Shown here: positions 15,691 through 22,800 of the stretch, one piece after another | How the letters are laid out: every line of letters begins with the position of its first letter | Position numbering within the stretch: position 1 is the first letter of the stretch | Assembly (NCBI GenBank): GCA_017443885.1 | Contig: JAFSXW010000032.1 | Coordinates: forward strand, 1 to 23,680 | Length of the DNA stretch: 23,680 nucleotides | Origin: Clostridia bacterium | GTDB taxonomy: Bacteria > Bacillota > Clostridia > Christensenellales > UBA1242 | Direction of reading: 5' to 3' | Made by a program: the position numbers and the translations under genes | The notes under the pieces: generated by a model | Told to the model about the DNA's origin: nothing | Seen by the model: the letters and a program-made list of their open reading frames with translations, nothing else | Database searches by the model: none

Positions 15691-17949
15691 TTAAACTGAT
15701 ATTCCTAGCATTGCATAAAGTTTCGCTTGTTGTTCTTCTGTTAACTTACCGCTTGTTGTTGCGCTATCAATTGCACTTTGAAGATTTGTTTTAGTATCGG
15801 TATCTAATTTAGAAGTGTCTACCGCACCACTAACATCTGTAGAAGTGTTAATTAAATCTAATATGATAGTTGAACCACTAATTGCATCAACTATTTCTGT
15901 GGCAGACTCCTGGCTAATTGTATCAATAGTGCTTGTTGTGTTTTGTGTTTGAACAATTAAATCTAGTGCTGTTGCAATACCTTCTATCTCGGCTTTCTTT
16001 TGCTCGTCTGTTGTGTTTTTAAGCCCGTCTGTTATTTCGCTTACAACATCTCCCACTGCTTTTGCTGTGCTTTCATCTAAACCTGCATTTTTTAGGTTTT
16101 CACTTGAAAGAATGTTTTCCATAACCGAGCTATCAACCCCTTCACTTGTAATTGCTTCAAGTGCTGTTGATATTGATTCTTTTGCATTTATGATGCTTTC
16201 ACTAAGTGTTTTTGCAACTTCAATCATATCGTCTATTCCTTTAAATGTTGTGGCATAGTCAATATAATTTTCATTAGTTTTATCTGTTATATCCCATGCA
16301 TTCACTAGTTGTGTGCGTGTTTCACTAGAAACCACACCACTTACCATATCGCTTGATAGAATGCTATTTAATATGTTTTTGCCAGCACCAGAAAAAATGT
16401 TGCAATTCCTCATACTGTCAAAAACCTTACCAATTTTTTCCATGCTTATAACTTCTATCACACTTTGCGTTGAAGTTTTATTAGAATAATCATTATAAAT
16501 GGTTGCAATATTAGAGAAAATGCTTTGAATATTATCTTTTTCTAATATCCAAGCACTGCTAGAAATATTTTCGGCAATTTTATAGTTCTCTTCTTCTCCT
16601 TCTGGGATTGATGTGTCTAAAACTTCATAAACATAATCTAGGCCTTTATTAATAATTTTAGGAAGAACAGATCTTAAAACTGAACTATTAGCCATGTTAT
16701 CAATTAAATCTGCAATTAAACTTTTATCTTCATCGGCAAGAATATCCATTATGGCGTTTTTGGCATCTGCTTCACTATTTACAGCATCAATAACGCCATT
16801 GATTGAAAGTGTATTTATAATTTTAACAACGCTTTTTATATCACTTTTTATATTTATTGCTTCTGTTTCAGAAAGTGAAGTAAACATTGTTTTTAAAATA
16901 TCATCTATGCTTGCATCTGAAACAATATCGCTTCTTTTAATGCCCATAAACTCGCCAGAATCGCTAGCAAATTCTTTTGCAGCGCTTTGAATAAGTTCGT
17001 TTATAACATTTCCTAAAACATCTGATTCATAAGCAACATCAATAATATCTTCAAGGCTATCTGCAAGTTTTGTGTCCACTTTTATTTTTGAACTTGTTAA
17101 ATTGCTAATAGCAGGAATCAGTTTAGATGCTGTTGTTAATTCCTTTGTTAAGTTAGTTTCAACGCCATTTATTTTTTGAGTGCTAAGGTTGTTAAACACT
17201 GCAATTGAAAGTTTTTCACCACCAACTGCCCTATAAATCTTAACAACCCATGTGTTGTTAAATGCAGTGGTATATTTTTCAACATAAGTTGTGGCTTCGT
17301 CTATTGAAATTCCACCACTTTCTGCAACTTCATAATTTGTGCTTGTTTGATAAGCAACACTTGTGCTAGATGAGCTGTTTGCATTTGCACTTATATTGCT
17401 TGCAATAGACACAAATCCAAAAAGTGGAACTAATAAAACAAGTGTCGCCACAAGTGCTTGCACAGTGCCAATTCCAGCACCCAAAAGCTTAATTTTGTTT
17501 TTATTTTCCATTTTCTTTTTGCTAAACACAGTGAATGCAAAAATAGCATAAATAGCCATAGATAACCATTTTAAAATAAAGAATAAAATTGGGAACACAA
17601 CCACATTAACTATCATTATTGGCATCTGCTGAATAAATGCAGTAAGCGTGCTAGAAGAATCTAGGGCTTCCTTCACTTCTTTAATTTGGCTTAAAAGCGC
17701 AATAATATAATCTTTCACAGTTTCCACAGTTTCGCCATTTGCCTTTATTCCAAAACCTGAAATATTAAAATTTATCACTGCATTAGAAATAACTGGCGTT
17801 AAAAAGAATGCCCCAACTGCCACAATTAAAACAATAACTAACCTTGTTAGGCTCTTCTGATATCCCCGCATCCAACCAAAAATAAATCCTAATATTAAAA
17901 GGACTAGTGCCACTGAAGCAATTATTGCCGAAATACTACTTCCACTCAT
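15691..17949 (-). CDS. Large CvpA-like membrane protein with long C-terminal extension
   Basis: Protein of 752 residues. The N-terminal ~190 residues contain about four membrane helices (near 7-27, 34-56, 105-140 and 152-180). They include FGWMRGYQKSLTRLVIVLIV, which matches the first part of CvpA-family proteins: a short basic G-F/Y-x-K/R loop between two helices. CvpA itself is about 160-200 residues, so this one carries some 550 extra residues. The extension is Ser/Thr/Asp/Ile-rich, largely helical and poor in aromatics, with recurring short segments such as SSVLRSVLPKI and SEITDGLKNT, and ends LYAMLGISV. It is probably extracellular, but the orientation is not settled. ATG 17949 has AGGTAGG upstream and a good promoter. 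Function unknown; the CvpA resemblance is moderate. Confidence 0.78.
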   Translation of the reverse strand: MSGSSISAIIASVALVLLILGFIFGWMRGYQKSLTRLVIVLIVAVGAFFLTPVISNAVINFNISGFGIKANGETVETVKDYIIALLSQIKEVKEALDSSSTLTAFIQQMPIMIVNVVVFPILFFILKWLSMAIYAIFAFTVFSKKKMENKNKIKLLGAGIGTVQALVATLVLLVPLFGFVSIASNISANANSSSSTSVAYQTSTNYEVAESGGISIDEATTYVEKYTTAFNNTWVVKIYRAVGGEKLSIAVFNNLSTQKINGVETNLTKELTTASKLIPAISNLTSSKIKVDTKLADSLEDIIDVAYESDVLGNVINELIQSAAKEFASDSGEFMGIKRSDIVSDASIDDILKTMFTSLSETEAINIKSDIKSVVKIINTLSINGVIDAVNSEADAKNAIMDILADEDKSLIADLIDNMANSSVLRSVLPKIINKGLDYVYEVLDTSIPEGEEENYKIAENISSSAWILEKDNIQSIFSNIATIYNDYSNKTSTQSVIEVISMEKIGKVFDSMRNCNIFSGAGKNILNSILSSDMVSGVVSSETRTQLVNAWDITDKTNENYIDYATTFKGIDDMIEVAKTLSESIINAKESISTALEAITSEGVDSSVMENILSSENLKNAGLDESTAKAVGDVVSEITDGLKNTTDEQKKAEIEGIATALDLIVQTQNTTSTIDTISQESATEIVDAISGSTIILDLINTSTDVSGAVDTSKLDTDTKTNLQSAIDSATTSGKLTEEQQAKLYAMLGISV

Positions 17950-17976
17950 AATTAACCTACCTTACATTTTTTATTT

Positions 17977-18005
17977 ATTATATCATTTAACATAATAAAA
18001 GCCAA
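17977..18005 (-). promoter_or_regulatory. Promoter of the CvpA-like gene
   Basis: Minus strand: TTGGCT (18000-18005), 17-bp spacer, extended -10 TGA-TATAAT (hexamer 17977-17982). Confidence 0.7.
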
Positions 18006-18019
18006 ATAAAAATTTTCTT

Positions 18020-18727
18020 TTACTTTATTTGTTCGTTTTCTATTTGTTTTAAAATGAAATCTTCTAAACACAAACCACTTCTGTTTATATTTTTTGCATT
18101 TTCTCTGCCCACAAACCTATAATGCCACGGCTCAGAATGTACGCCGGTTTTCGCAAAATCTTCTTCTTTATATCTTAAAATAAAGCCATATTTTTCAAGT
18201 TTTGAATGAACAACTCTGTTCATAACTCGTCTATCTAGTGCTTCAATTTTTCTAGCAACTTTTAAAGAAAAACTATCGCCTTTATTTATGAAAGAATTTT
18301 GCAGTTTTGTTAAAAAATTTTCTTTAATTCTAGATGGCTGTGCATCTAAAGCAAGCCCTGTGTGATGTTCACTTTCATTTGGCTTATTCACAAAACTAGA
18401 AACATATTCCTGTGCTTTTTCTTCTGCAAAACTATCTTTAATTCCACTGTTTTTAAATTGTATTAATTTTTCTTCATAAATTTGCTTTGCTATATCACTT
18501 TGCTGAGCTGGTGTTCTTCTTCCCGAAACCACCTTTAAATTTATATTGCTTTCCGTTAATTCTTTTTTTAGCCCCATAAATGCTTTATATGTTTCTTCTT
18601 CTAGGTATATAGGGAATTGGTCTTCATTTTTTGCATTTTCCTTTTCATATTCAATATATGAAAAGCCTTCAACATCTTCAACATTAAATTTATGCTTAGA
18701 GTTCACTAATGCTAAATAGTTTCCCAT
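18020..18727 (-). CDS. VanY/DacY-type D-alanyl-D-alanine carboxypeptidase
   Basis: A 235-residue zinc peptidase of the VanY/M15 family, expected to trim the terminal D-Ala from peptidoglycan stems or precursors. Visible motifs are VVSGRRTPAQQ (67-76), the zinc motif SxHxxGxAxD as SEHHTGLALD (119-128, ligands H121 and D128), and EPWHYRFVG (199-207; E199 catalytic, H202 third ligand). All catalytic residues are intact. Unusually there is no signal peptide or membrane anchor: the N-terminus MGNYLALVNSKHKF is polar. The enzyme would therefore act in the cytosol (for example on recycled or precursor peptides), or be exported by an unknown route. The ATG overlaps the TAA of the DUF368 gene by one base, with GGAGA upstream, so translation is coupled. 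Function confident; location uncertain. Confidence 0.93.
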   Translation of the reverse strand: MGNYLALVNSKHKFNVEDVEGFSYIEYEKENAKNEDQFPIYLEEETYKAFMGLKKELTESNINLKVVSGRRTPAQQSDIAKQIYEEKLIQFKNSGIKDSFAEEKAQEYVSSFVNKPNESEHHTGLALDAQPSRIKENFLTKLQNSFINKGDSFSLKVARKIEALDRRVMNRVVHSKLEKYGFILRYKEEDFAKTGVHSEPWHYRFVGRENAKNINRSGLCLEDFILKQIENEQIK

Positions 18728-19695
18728 TAATTCTCTCCTTCTTTGCTCTTTTTATGCCTAAGTTCATATCTGGCAATTAGGAAGGTTATAGTAAATCCCA
18801 CAACTAAAAGCACAAGCCCTAAAACAAGCCCTAAAATTAAACTTTTATCTCCAGAGCCAAAAGATTTATATGCACTCATCATCTCTGAACTGATAAACAT
18901 AGATATAATAGAACCAATAGAAAGCCCAACAATTAAGCAAAAGAATAGTTGTCTTTTCTTTTTAAGAAGCAAGTTAATTAGTTTTGAAAATAACACAATC
19001 CCAACTAAAAAACCAAGCCCCAAAGCTAAAAACATTAAGAGCAAAATTGGCTCGTTTGCTATCACATGAAAATGCATGCTAGAAAGCAATCTTCCAAAAA
19101 TGCCACATGCAAGAAGAAGTGCTGTTGCACTTAATCCTGGAATAAGTTGAGTTATAGAAACTAGCACGCCAATCCCAAAGAAAATAAACATTCCACCAAC
19201 CGAGAACTCTATTAAAGAACTATCGGCACTAAATGTTATAAACAAAGACGCCACCCCAATTGCCACAGGAAGCACTATCCCAAGCACCAATAAAAACACA
19301 CGCATAAAATTAAACTTTGTTCCTGATAGTTCACTTATAACTATTGGCATTGCACCAATCATAAGCCCTGCAAAAAGACATGTAAACACAAATGGGTGCA
19401 AAGCGTATAAATTTTGAATAGCAAAAAATCCAATTAAAAAGCCAATTATCATACCAGCTATTATCGGAAGAAGAAAAATAAAACATCTTTTAAAATCGTT
19501 TAAAATATTTCCCATAGAATAAACAAGAGCACCATAAAGCCCAAACATAATTGCCACTGTTGCCCCACTTATTCCAGGAATTATAACGGCAAGCCCAATA
19601 ATCAAACCAAGAGCCAAACTATAAAACCAACTTTTTGCCGTTGTGTATTTAGGAAGCATATTGCTGTTTCTCTCTGTTAAATTAGAATTTTCCAT
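18727..19695 (-). CDS. DUF368 family polyprenyl-phosphate transporter (PopT-like)
   Basis: A 322-residue polytopic membrane protein with about eight to ten helices. Two matching signature segments, VIIPGISGATVAIMFGLYG (about 38-56) and LIPGLSATALLLACGIFG (near 185-202), show the internal inverted duplication typical of DUF368. DUF368 proteins have been shown in other bacteria to return undecaprenyl phosphate, the carrier lipid of cell-wall synthesis, across the membrane, so the same role is likely here. The gene is first in a two-gene unit with a VanY peptidase, overlapping by one base, which links carrier recycling with peptidoglycan trimming. ATG 19695 has no good ribosome site; ATG 19659 (MLPKYTT) is an alternative. 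Family call confident, transport role by homology. Confidence 0.93.
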   Translation of the reverse strand: MENSNLTERNSNMLPKYTTAKSWFYSLALGLIIGLAVIIPGISGATVAIMFGLYGALVYSMGNILNDFKRCFIFLLPIIAGMIIGFLIGFFAIQNLYALHPFVFTCLFAGLMIGAMPIVISELSGTKFNFMRVFLLVLGIVLPVAIGVASLFITFSADSSLIEFSVGGMFIFFGIGVLVSITQLIPGLSATALLLACGIFGRLLSSMHFHVIANEPILLLMFLALGLGFLVGIVLFSKLINLLLKKKRQLFFCLIVGLSIGSIISMFISSEMMSAYKSFGSGDKSLILGLVLGLVLLVVGFTITFLIARYELRHKKSKEGEN

Positions 19696-19715
19696 TATTT
19701 GTTTTATCCAATTTT

Positions 19716-19744
19716 AGTATATCAAATTTTTTATCATTTCAAAA
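19716..19744 (-). promoter_or_regulatory. Possible promoter of the DUF368-vanY unit
   Basis: Minus strand: extended -10 TGA-TATACT (hexamer 19716-19721), with a weak -35 TTTTGA (19739-19744) at 17 bp. Confidence 0.45.
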
Positions 19745-19769
19745 CAAATTTTGGCACTTTTTAAAAATA

Positions 19770-19798
19770 AAAAAACGCCAGAAATTTTGGCGTTTTTT
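19770..19798 (-). terminator. Intrinsic terminator of the SHOCT-protein gene
   Basis: AAAAAACGCCA/TGGCGTTTTTT form an 11-bp stem with a 7-base loop, followed by a T-run on the minus strand. Confidence 0.9.
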
Positions 19799-19816
19799 AA
19801 ATATTCTAATTTTAAA

Positions 19817-20416
19817 CTATTTTGTGTGTTTTTCAATGGCGTTCTTTTTTGCTTCGTTATATTCTTCTTCTGTTAATAGACCTTTATCTAGCATACCCTT
19901 TAAGTTTGTAAGTTCTGCTTCTAAACCACTTGTTGCAGGTTGTTGTGAAGCAACTGGTTGTTGTGAGACAACTGGTTGTTGTGGTGCTGCATATGATTGC
20001 ATAGTTAAAGGTTGCTCTTTTGCAAGGTAAGCTAGCACTGTTGCAACAATTAATAAAACAACAGGAAGCAAGAAGATAATTATAATTGTTGTAATCAATG
20101 AACCAGCACCAATAAGTTTAATAAACATATAAAGTTGAAGAGGAGCACACATTACAGTTGCCACAGTTAAAAGAATTGCACCTCTTCTTGCCTTTTTAAA
20201 ACAGTATCCTGCGCCAACAAACCCAACAATGGCACCAAGGAAAGCAAGCCAACCAAGAAGATGAACAATATTCATGCTAGAAGTAAGTTCACCAGCTTCA
20301 GCAGCAGTTCCAATTAAAGAACCAACATTACCTATCAGTCCGCACACAAATCCCCACCATAAACTAAATAAACTTCCAATAAGTCCACAAATAAACGCTG
20401 GAATAGATTTTCTCAT
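19817..20416 (-). CDS. Membrane protein with C-terminal SHOCT domain
   Basis: Protein of 199 residues. Four hydrophobic segments (about 4-25, 45-68, 78-96 and 102-130) are rich in Gly, as in DUF4064-like small membrane proteins. A Gln/Pro-rich linker with three near-repeats (QQPVVS, QQPVAS, QQPATS) follows, and then the SHOCT motif at the C-terminus: LKGMLDKGLLTEEEYNEAK. SHOCT is a short helical oligomerisation or peptide-binding module attached to many membrane proteins; it does not define function. The frame extends upstream to 20467, but ATG 20416 is clearly better: GGGGG lies six to seven bases upstream and the membrane segment then starts at once. It is a single-gene unit with a TATAAT about 20 bases upstream of the ATG but no clear -35. 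Confidence 0.88.
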   Translation of the reverse strand: MRKSIPAFICGLIGSLFSLWWGFVCGLIGNVGSLIGTAAEAGELTSSMNIVHLLGWLAFLGAIVGFVGAGYCFKKARRGAILLTVATVMCAPLQLYMFIKLIGAGSLITTIIIIFLLPVVLLIVATVLAYLAKEQPLTMQSYAAPQQPVVSQQPVASQQPATSGLEAELTNLKGMLDKGLLTEEEYNEAKKNAIEKHTK

Positions 20417-20485
20417 AAAAATTCCCCCTTTTTTAATTATAATACCCCATTTTAGATTTTTATGCAACCAATTTTTATTGGCTAT

Positions 20486-20515
20486 AAAAAAAATAAGCAG
20501 ATAATCTGCCTATTT
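20486..20515 (-). terminator. Intrinsic terminator adjoining the stop of the 20515-20829 gene
   Basis: GCAGA/TCTGC, extended by A-T pairs past one mismatch, is followed on the minus strand by eight T. Confidence 0.75.
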
Positions 20516-20829
20516 TATTTCTCTAAGCCAAAATCTTTAAGAATTTGTTCATTTGCCTTTCTTGCCTTTGCATATTGCTCTTCTTTTATAGTTGCTAATT
20601 CTTTGTAAAGGTTTCTTCTATATTCTTTAAGTTCACTATGCACATCTATAATTCTATTTTTATCTTCCTGTGAGTTGTTAGGATCACATAACAAGTTATC
20701 TAACACATCTTGCAAATTTCGCCCTGTGTTAAACCTATCTTCTTTAACTTCAAAACCAACAGCAGGTCTATTTTTCCAATCTGATAATATTTTTTGAACA
20801 TCTTCTAAAATGCCTTGCACTGCAAACAT
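20515..20829 (-). CDS. Small helical hypothetical protein
   Basis: Protein of 104 residues, soluble, highly charged and almost wholly helical. The N-terminal half has FAVQGILEDVQKILSDWKNR, and the second half is a long Lys/Glu-rich helix (ELKEYRRNLYKELATIKEEQ) that could form a coiled coil. It ends LKDFGLEK. No family is recognised. The frame reaches 20895, but ATG 20829 is chosen because AAGGAG lies seven bases upstream and the additional N-terminal residues fall on promoter sequence. It is a single-gene unit with its own promoter and terminator. Confidence 0.78.
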   Translation of the reverse strand: MFAVQGILEDVQKILSDWKNRPAVGFEVKEDRFNTGRNLQDVLDNLLCDPNNSQEDKNRIIDVHSELKEYRRNLYKELATIKEEQYAKARKANEQILKDFGLEK

Positions 20830-20854
20830 ATTGTTTCTCCTTTTCTTAAATAGT

Positions 20855-20883
20855 ATTTTACCACACACATAAAAAAACATCAA
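20855..20883 (-). promoter_or_regulatory. Promoter of the 20515-20829 gene
   Basis: Minus strand: TTGATG (20878-20883), 17-bp spacer, extended -10 TGG-TAAAAT (hexamer 20855-20860). Confidence 0.7.
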
Positions 20884-20893
20884 GTTAAAAAAC

Positions 20894-20927
20894 AAGAAAA
20901 ATCTTGGTTTTTTCCAAGATTTTTCTT
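20894..20927 (-). terminator. Intrinsic terminator of the FakA-like gene
   Basis: A 14-bp stem, AAGAAAAATCTTGG with its complement, has a T6 loop and adjoins the stop codon at 20932. Confidence 0.85.
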
Positions 20928-20931
20928 TCTT

Positions 20932-21207
20932 TTAGCCTTGCTTTCCATCTGCTTGCCTAATCATATCTTCAACCACAATGTCGTAAATTTCGCCTAGGCT
21001 TCTAGCATATTCAAGCAATTTCCATGGCTCATTTGTGTGAAAATGAATTTTAATAAGTTCACTATCACCAACAACGATTAAGCTGTTGCCAATAAGATTA
21101 TTGTTTATATAATCTCTAATGGCGTCTTCGCTTAAATTTTCACCATCAATTAAAAGTTGAGTGTCATACCTATATAAAAAGGCGTCATACTCTTCTTCTT
21201 CGTTCAT
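20932..21207 (-). CDS. Stand-alone FakA/DAK-phosphatase-like domain protein
   Basis: Only 91 residues, corresponding to one inner domain of FakA-type proteins (the ~550-residue fatty acid kinase subunit A). The recognisable segments are YDTQLLIDGE, then IRDYINNNLIGNSLIVVGDS and IKIHFHTNEPWKLLEYA, matching the family pattern of GDSLVVV, KVHVHT.DP and a following LG.L.-I segment. It ends VEDMIRQADGKQG. The N-terminal DhaL ATP-binding domain and the rest of FakA are absent. It is a free-standing gene, not a fragment: it has an AGGAGG ribosome site, a near-consensus promoter and its own terminator. A regulatory or fatty-acid/FakB-contact role is possible but not shown. Confidence 0.82.
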   Translation of the reverse strand: MNEEEEYDAFLYRYDTQLLIDGENLSEDAIRDYINNNLIGNSLIVVGDSELIKIHFHTNEPWKLLEYARSLGEIYDIVVEDMIRQADGKQG

Positions 21208-21235
21208 TAATGAATGCCTCCTTTTTTCGCCTTAT

Positions 21236-21264
21236 ATTTTACGCTGTTTAATAATAATTGTCAA
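21236..21264 (-). promoter_or_regulatory. Near-consensus promoter of the FakA-like gene
   Basis: Minus strand: TTGACA (21259-21264), 17-bp spacer, TAAAAT (21236-21241). Confidence 0.85.
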
Positions 21265-21366
21265 TAAAAATAAACGCCACACAACCTAGCCCACAACAAA
21301 AAAGTTTAAAAATTGCTCATTATTGCAATTTTTGCAAAAAATTTTTAACAAAATTTAATAAAACAC

Positions 21367-21395
21367 TTTAAATTTTAAAAAATGTATGCTATACT
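21367..21395 (+). promoter_or_regulatory. Probable promoter of tRNA-Ser
   Basis: TTTAAA (21367-21372), 17-bp spacer, extended-type -10 TGC-TATACT (hexamer 21390-21395). The ~95-nt leader to the tRNA holds a 6-bp hairpin AGCACT/AGTGCT (21427-21448) and is otherwise unremarkable. Confidence 0.6.
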
Positions 21396-21497
21396 ACTTC
21401 TGCGTTAGAGAAAAAGTTAGTAAAATAGCACTAAAAACAATCAGTGCTTAAAAAAATAACCAAACTACTCTATCGTATAAAACTAAATAAACAAAGT

Positions 21498-21590
21498 GGA
21501 GAGATACTCAAGTGGCTGAAGAGGATGCCCTGCTAAGGCGTTAGTACGATACTCATCGTAGCGCGGGTTCAAATCCCGCTCTCTCCGCCA
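21498..21590 (+). tRNA. tRNA-Ser (anticodon GCT)
   Basis: A complete class II tRNA. The acceptor stem GGAGAGA pairs with TCTCTCC. The anticodon loop CTGCTAA gives GCT, reading AGC/AGU. A long variable arm TACGATACTCATCGTA is present, the T-arm is GCGGG-TTCAAAT-CCCGC, the discriminator is G and CCA is encoded. Its 3' end (28 bases to 21590) is the parent of the degenerate repeats R1-R4 found downstream. Confidence 0.98.
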
Positions 21591-21594
21591 AGTG

Positions 21595-21630
21595 AACCTG
21601 ATAAGAACACACTCTTATTGGGTTTATTTT
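21595..21630 (+). terminator. Stem-loop/terminator after tRNA-Ser
   Basis: A 12-bp stem (21595-21606 with 21613-21624, two G-T pairs) has loop ACACAC and is followed by the broken T-run TATTTTAT. The motif GAACCTGATAAGAA at its start recurs in altered form after R3. Confidence 0.8.
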
Positions 21631-21647
21631 ATAAATGGAGAAATCTT

Positions 21648-22106
21648 ATGAAAATATTTTTAGCTGGTTCAGTTAGTTCGGCAACTGACAATCATGTTGC
21701 TAAGTATGAAATTTATAATAAAGTTATTATATCAATTCTCCCCAAAGTAACACTTGTTACGCCAGATGATATATATAATTTTCGAAATAGTTGCATAACT
21801 AAAAATCCTAATTTTACCAAGTTACAAATAGATAAATTAATGGTTGATTATGATTTATGCCAAGTTAGAGAAAGCAACTTAGTTGTTTGTGATATTTCTG
21901 AACAATCTAGTGGTATGGGGCTAGAATTAGGAATCTGCAAAGAAAATAATATAAAAACAATTTTTTGCTTTCAGAAAGGTTCTTATGTGAGCAGTATGAT
22001 TTATGGAGCATTTAACGACTCCCCTTTCATTGAATATGAGAATATGGAAGAATTAGGCACGAAATTAGCAAGTGCAATAGAAACTTTATTAAATCGTAGT
22101 AGTTGA
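21648..22106 (+). CDS. Cassette 1: nucleoside 2-deoxyribosyltransferase-like protein
   Basis: A 152-residue soluble protein with the compact Rossmann-like fold of the nucleoside 2-deoxyribosyltransferase superfamily. It opens MKIFLAGSVSS, has the middle segment RESNLVVCDIS and then SSGMGLELGICKENNIKT, where the glutamate of G-x-E-x-G is the usual catalytic residue. The family exchanges or cleaves the base of (deoxy)nucleosides, and related proteins also occur as effectors in phage defence. Length is typical. The frame extends to 21618, but ATG 21648 has GGAG seven bases upstream. The gene starts 17 bases after the tRNA terminator with no room for a separate promoter, so it probably depends on read-through from the tRNA-Ser promoter. 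Base preference unknown. Confidence 0.82.
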   Translation: MKIFLAGSVSSATDNHVAKYEIYNKVIISILPKVTLVTPDDIYNFRNSCITKNPNFTKLQIDKLMVDYDLCQVRESNLVVCDISEQSSGMGLELGICKENNIKTIFCFQKGSYVSSMIYGAFNDSPFIEYENMEELGTKLASAIETLLNRSS

Positions 22107-22118
22107 AATATTGTGGTG

Positions 22119-22146
22119 TTTTTATGGAAAGTCGGGCTTTCCGCCA
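22119..22146 (+). repeat. R1: degenerate tRNA-Ser 3'-end repeat
   Basis: Ends CTTTCCGCCA, with TTTATGGA 24 bases before the end. The following ATCAAG is shared with R2 (ATCAAAG). Internally GGAAAG/CTTTCC form a hairpin (22126-22142). CTGATAA nine bases further on echoes the sequence after tRNA-Ser. Confidence 0.65.
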
Positions 22147-22154
22147 ATCAAGAC

Positions 22155-22187
22155 TGATAAAACCCTAGTGGAATTATCATTTTTATT
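22155..22187 (+). terminator. Stem-loop after R1
   Basis: TGATAA/TTATCA (22155-22160 with 22174-22179), with an inner CC/GG pair, is followed by TTTTTATTT. It is a weak terminator, leaving about 20 bases to the next ATG. Confidence 0.55.
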
Positions 22188-22201
22188 TAGGAGATTTAAA
22201 T

Positions 22202-22630
22202 ATGGAAACTTCTAATTTAATAAAAAAGATGAAAATTCAAGAACTTATTTCGTTAATAAATACTTTACCGATTAGTAAAGATGAATTTTATGTTGTATCT
22301 TCTGGTGCTCTAGTACTGAGAGGAATACTACCAGAAGCTAGCGATTTGGATATCGCCGTTTCATCAAAAGGTTTAGAACAACTAAAAAAATATTTTTACC
22401 TAAAAAAGAAAAATGATGATGGCTGGTTTACTGTAAACAAAAATGTTGAATGTGTATGTAATGGGCCAAAGGAAAATTGGGCAAATAAACCAGAACTATG
22501 TAACGATGTTTATGTTCAAGATATTGAAGAATATTATGAATACTTAAAAACAAGTGAAAGAGAAAAAGACAAAAAGAGGATTCCTCTAGTAGAACAATAC
22601 ATAAAAAATCATAATATGAATAAAGGTTAA
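22202..22630 (+). CDS. Cassette 2: minimal nucleotidyltransferase-like protein
   Basis: A 142-residue soluble protein resembling small nucleotidyltransferase-fold proteins, the fold also found in AbiEii-type toxins and MNT antitoxins. It has a helix, then SSGALVLRGI (about 34-43, comparable to the family G-G-x-A/L start) and ASDLDIAVSSKG (about 47-58), whose D-x-D (D49, D51) would bind metal. A third acidic residue cannot be assigned with confidence. The C-terminus is a charged helical tail. ATG 22202 is preceded by AGGAG eight bases upstream. No promoter fits between the R1 stem-loop and the gene, so it too is probably read through from upstream. It is flanked by R1 and R2, the two most alike repeats. 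Fold call moderate; substrate unknown. Confidence 0.75.
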   Translation: METSNLIKKMKIQELISLINTLPISKDEFYVVSSGALVLRGILPEASDLDIAVSSKGLEQLKKYFYLKKKNDDGWFTVNKNVECVCNGPKENWANKPELCNDVYVQDIEEYYEYLKTSEREKDKKRIPLVEQYIKNHNMNKG

Positions 22631-22639
22631 AAATTTATA

Positions 22640-22667
22640 GGTTTATGGATGTCCACTTTCTCCGCCA
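22640..22667 (+). repeat. R2: degenerate tRNA-Ser 3'-end repeat
   Basis: Ends CTTTCTCCGCCA. TTTATGGA sits at the same distance from the end as in R1, and the following bases ATCAAAGTC also match R1. R1 and R2 therefore form direct repeats around cassette 2. Confidence 0.65.
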
Positions 22668-22674
22668 ATCAAAG

Positions 22675-22737
22675 TCGCGTTTGAACACCAAAGGAATTTA
22701 TATATTCACAAATGGTGTTGCAGGCGCGATTTTTTTT
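22675..22737 (+). terminator. Long stem-loop after R2
   Basis: TCGCG/CGCGA (22675-22679 with 22725-22729) and inner AACACCA/TGGTGTT (22684-22690 with 22713-22719) are followed by eight T. This is the best terminator of the array. Confidence 0.75.
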
Positions 22738-22751
22738 ATAAATGAAAAGGG

Positions 22752-22779
22752 TTCAAATCTAATCACACCAGTCCCGCCA
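22752..22779 (+). repeat. R3: tRNA-Ser 3'-end repeat retaining the T-loop
   Basis: Carries GGGTTCAAATC (22749-22759), identical to the tRNA-Ser T-loop region, and ends AGTCCCGCCA. It is five bases longer between T-loop and CCA than a real tRNA. Downstream GAACCGAATAAGAA matches 12 of 14 bases of the sequence after tRNA-Ser, so the similarity reaches beyond the tRNA. The R2-R3 interval (112 bp) holds only the R2 stem-loop. Confidence 0.7.
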
Positions 22780-22800
22780 TTACCACTAGTATACGAACCG

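Noticed and set aside
21427..21448. Small regulatory RNA or attenuator in the tRNA-Ser leader
   Set aside because: Only a 6-bp hairpin followed by A-rich, not T-rich, sequence on the plus strand; it does not support a call.
22119..22146. R1 as part of a real second tRNA gene
   Set aside because: No acceptor 5' strand, D-arm or anticodon arm can be found upstream; the same holds for R2, R3 and R4, where the T-loop-to-CCA distance is also five bases too long.
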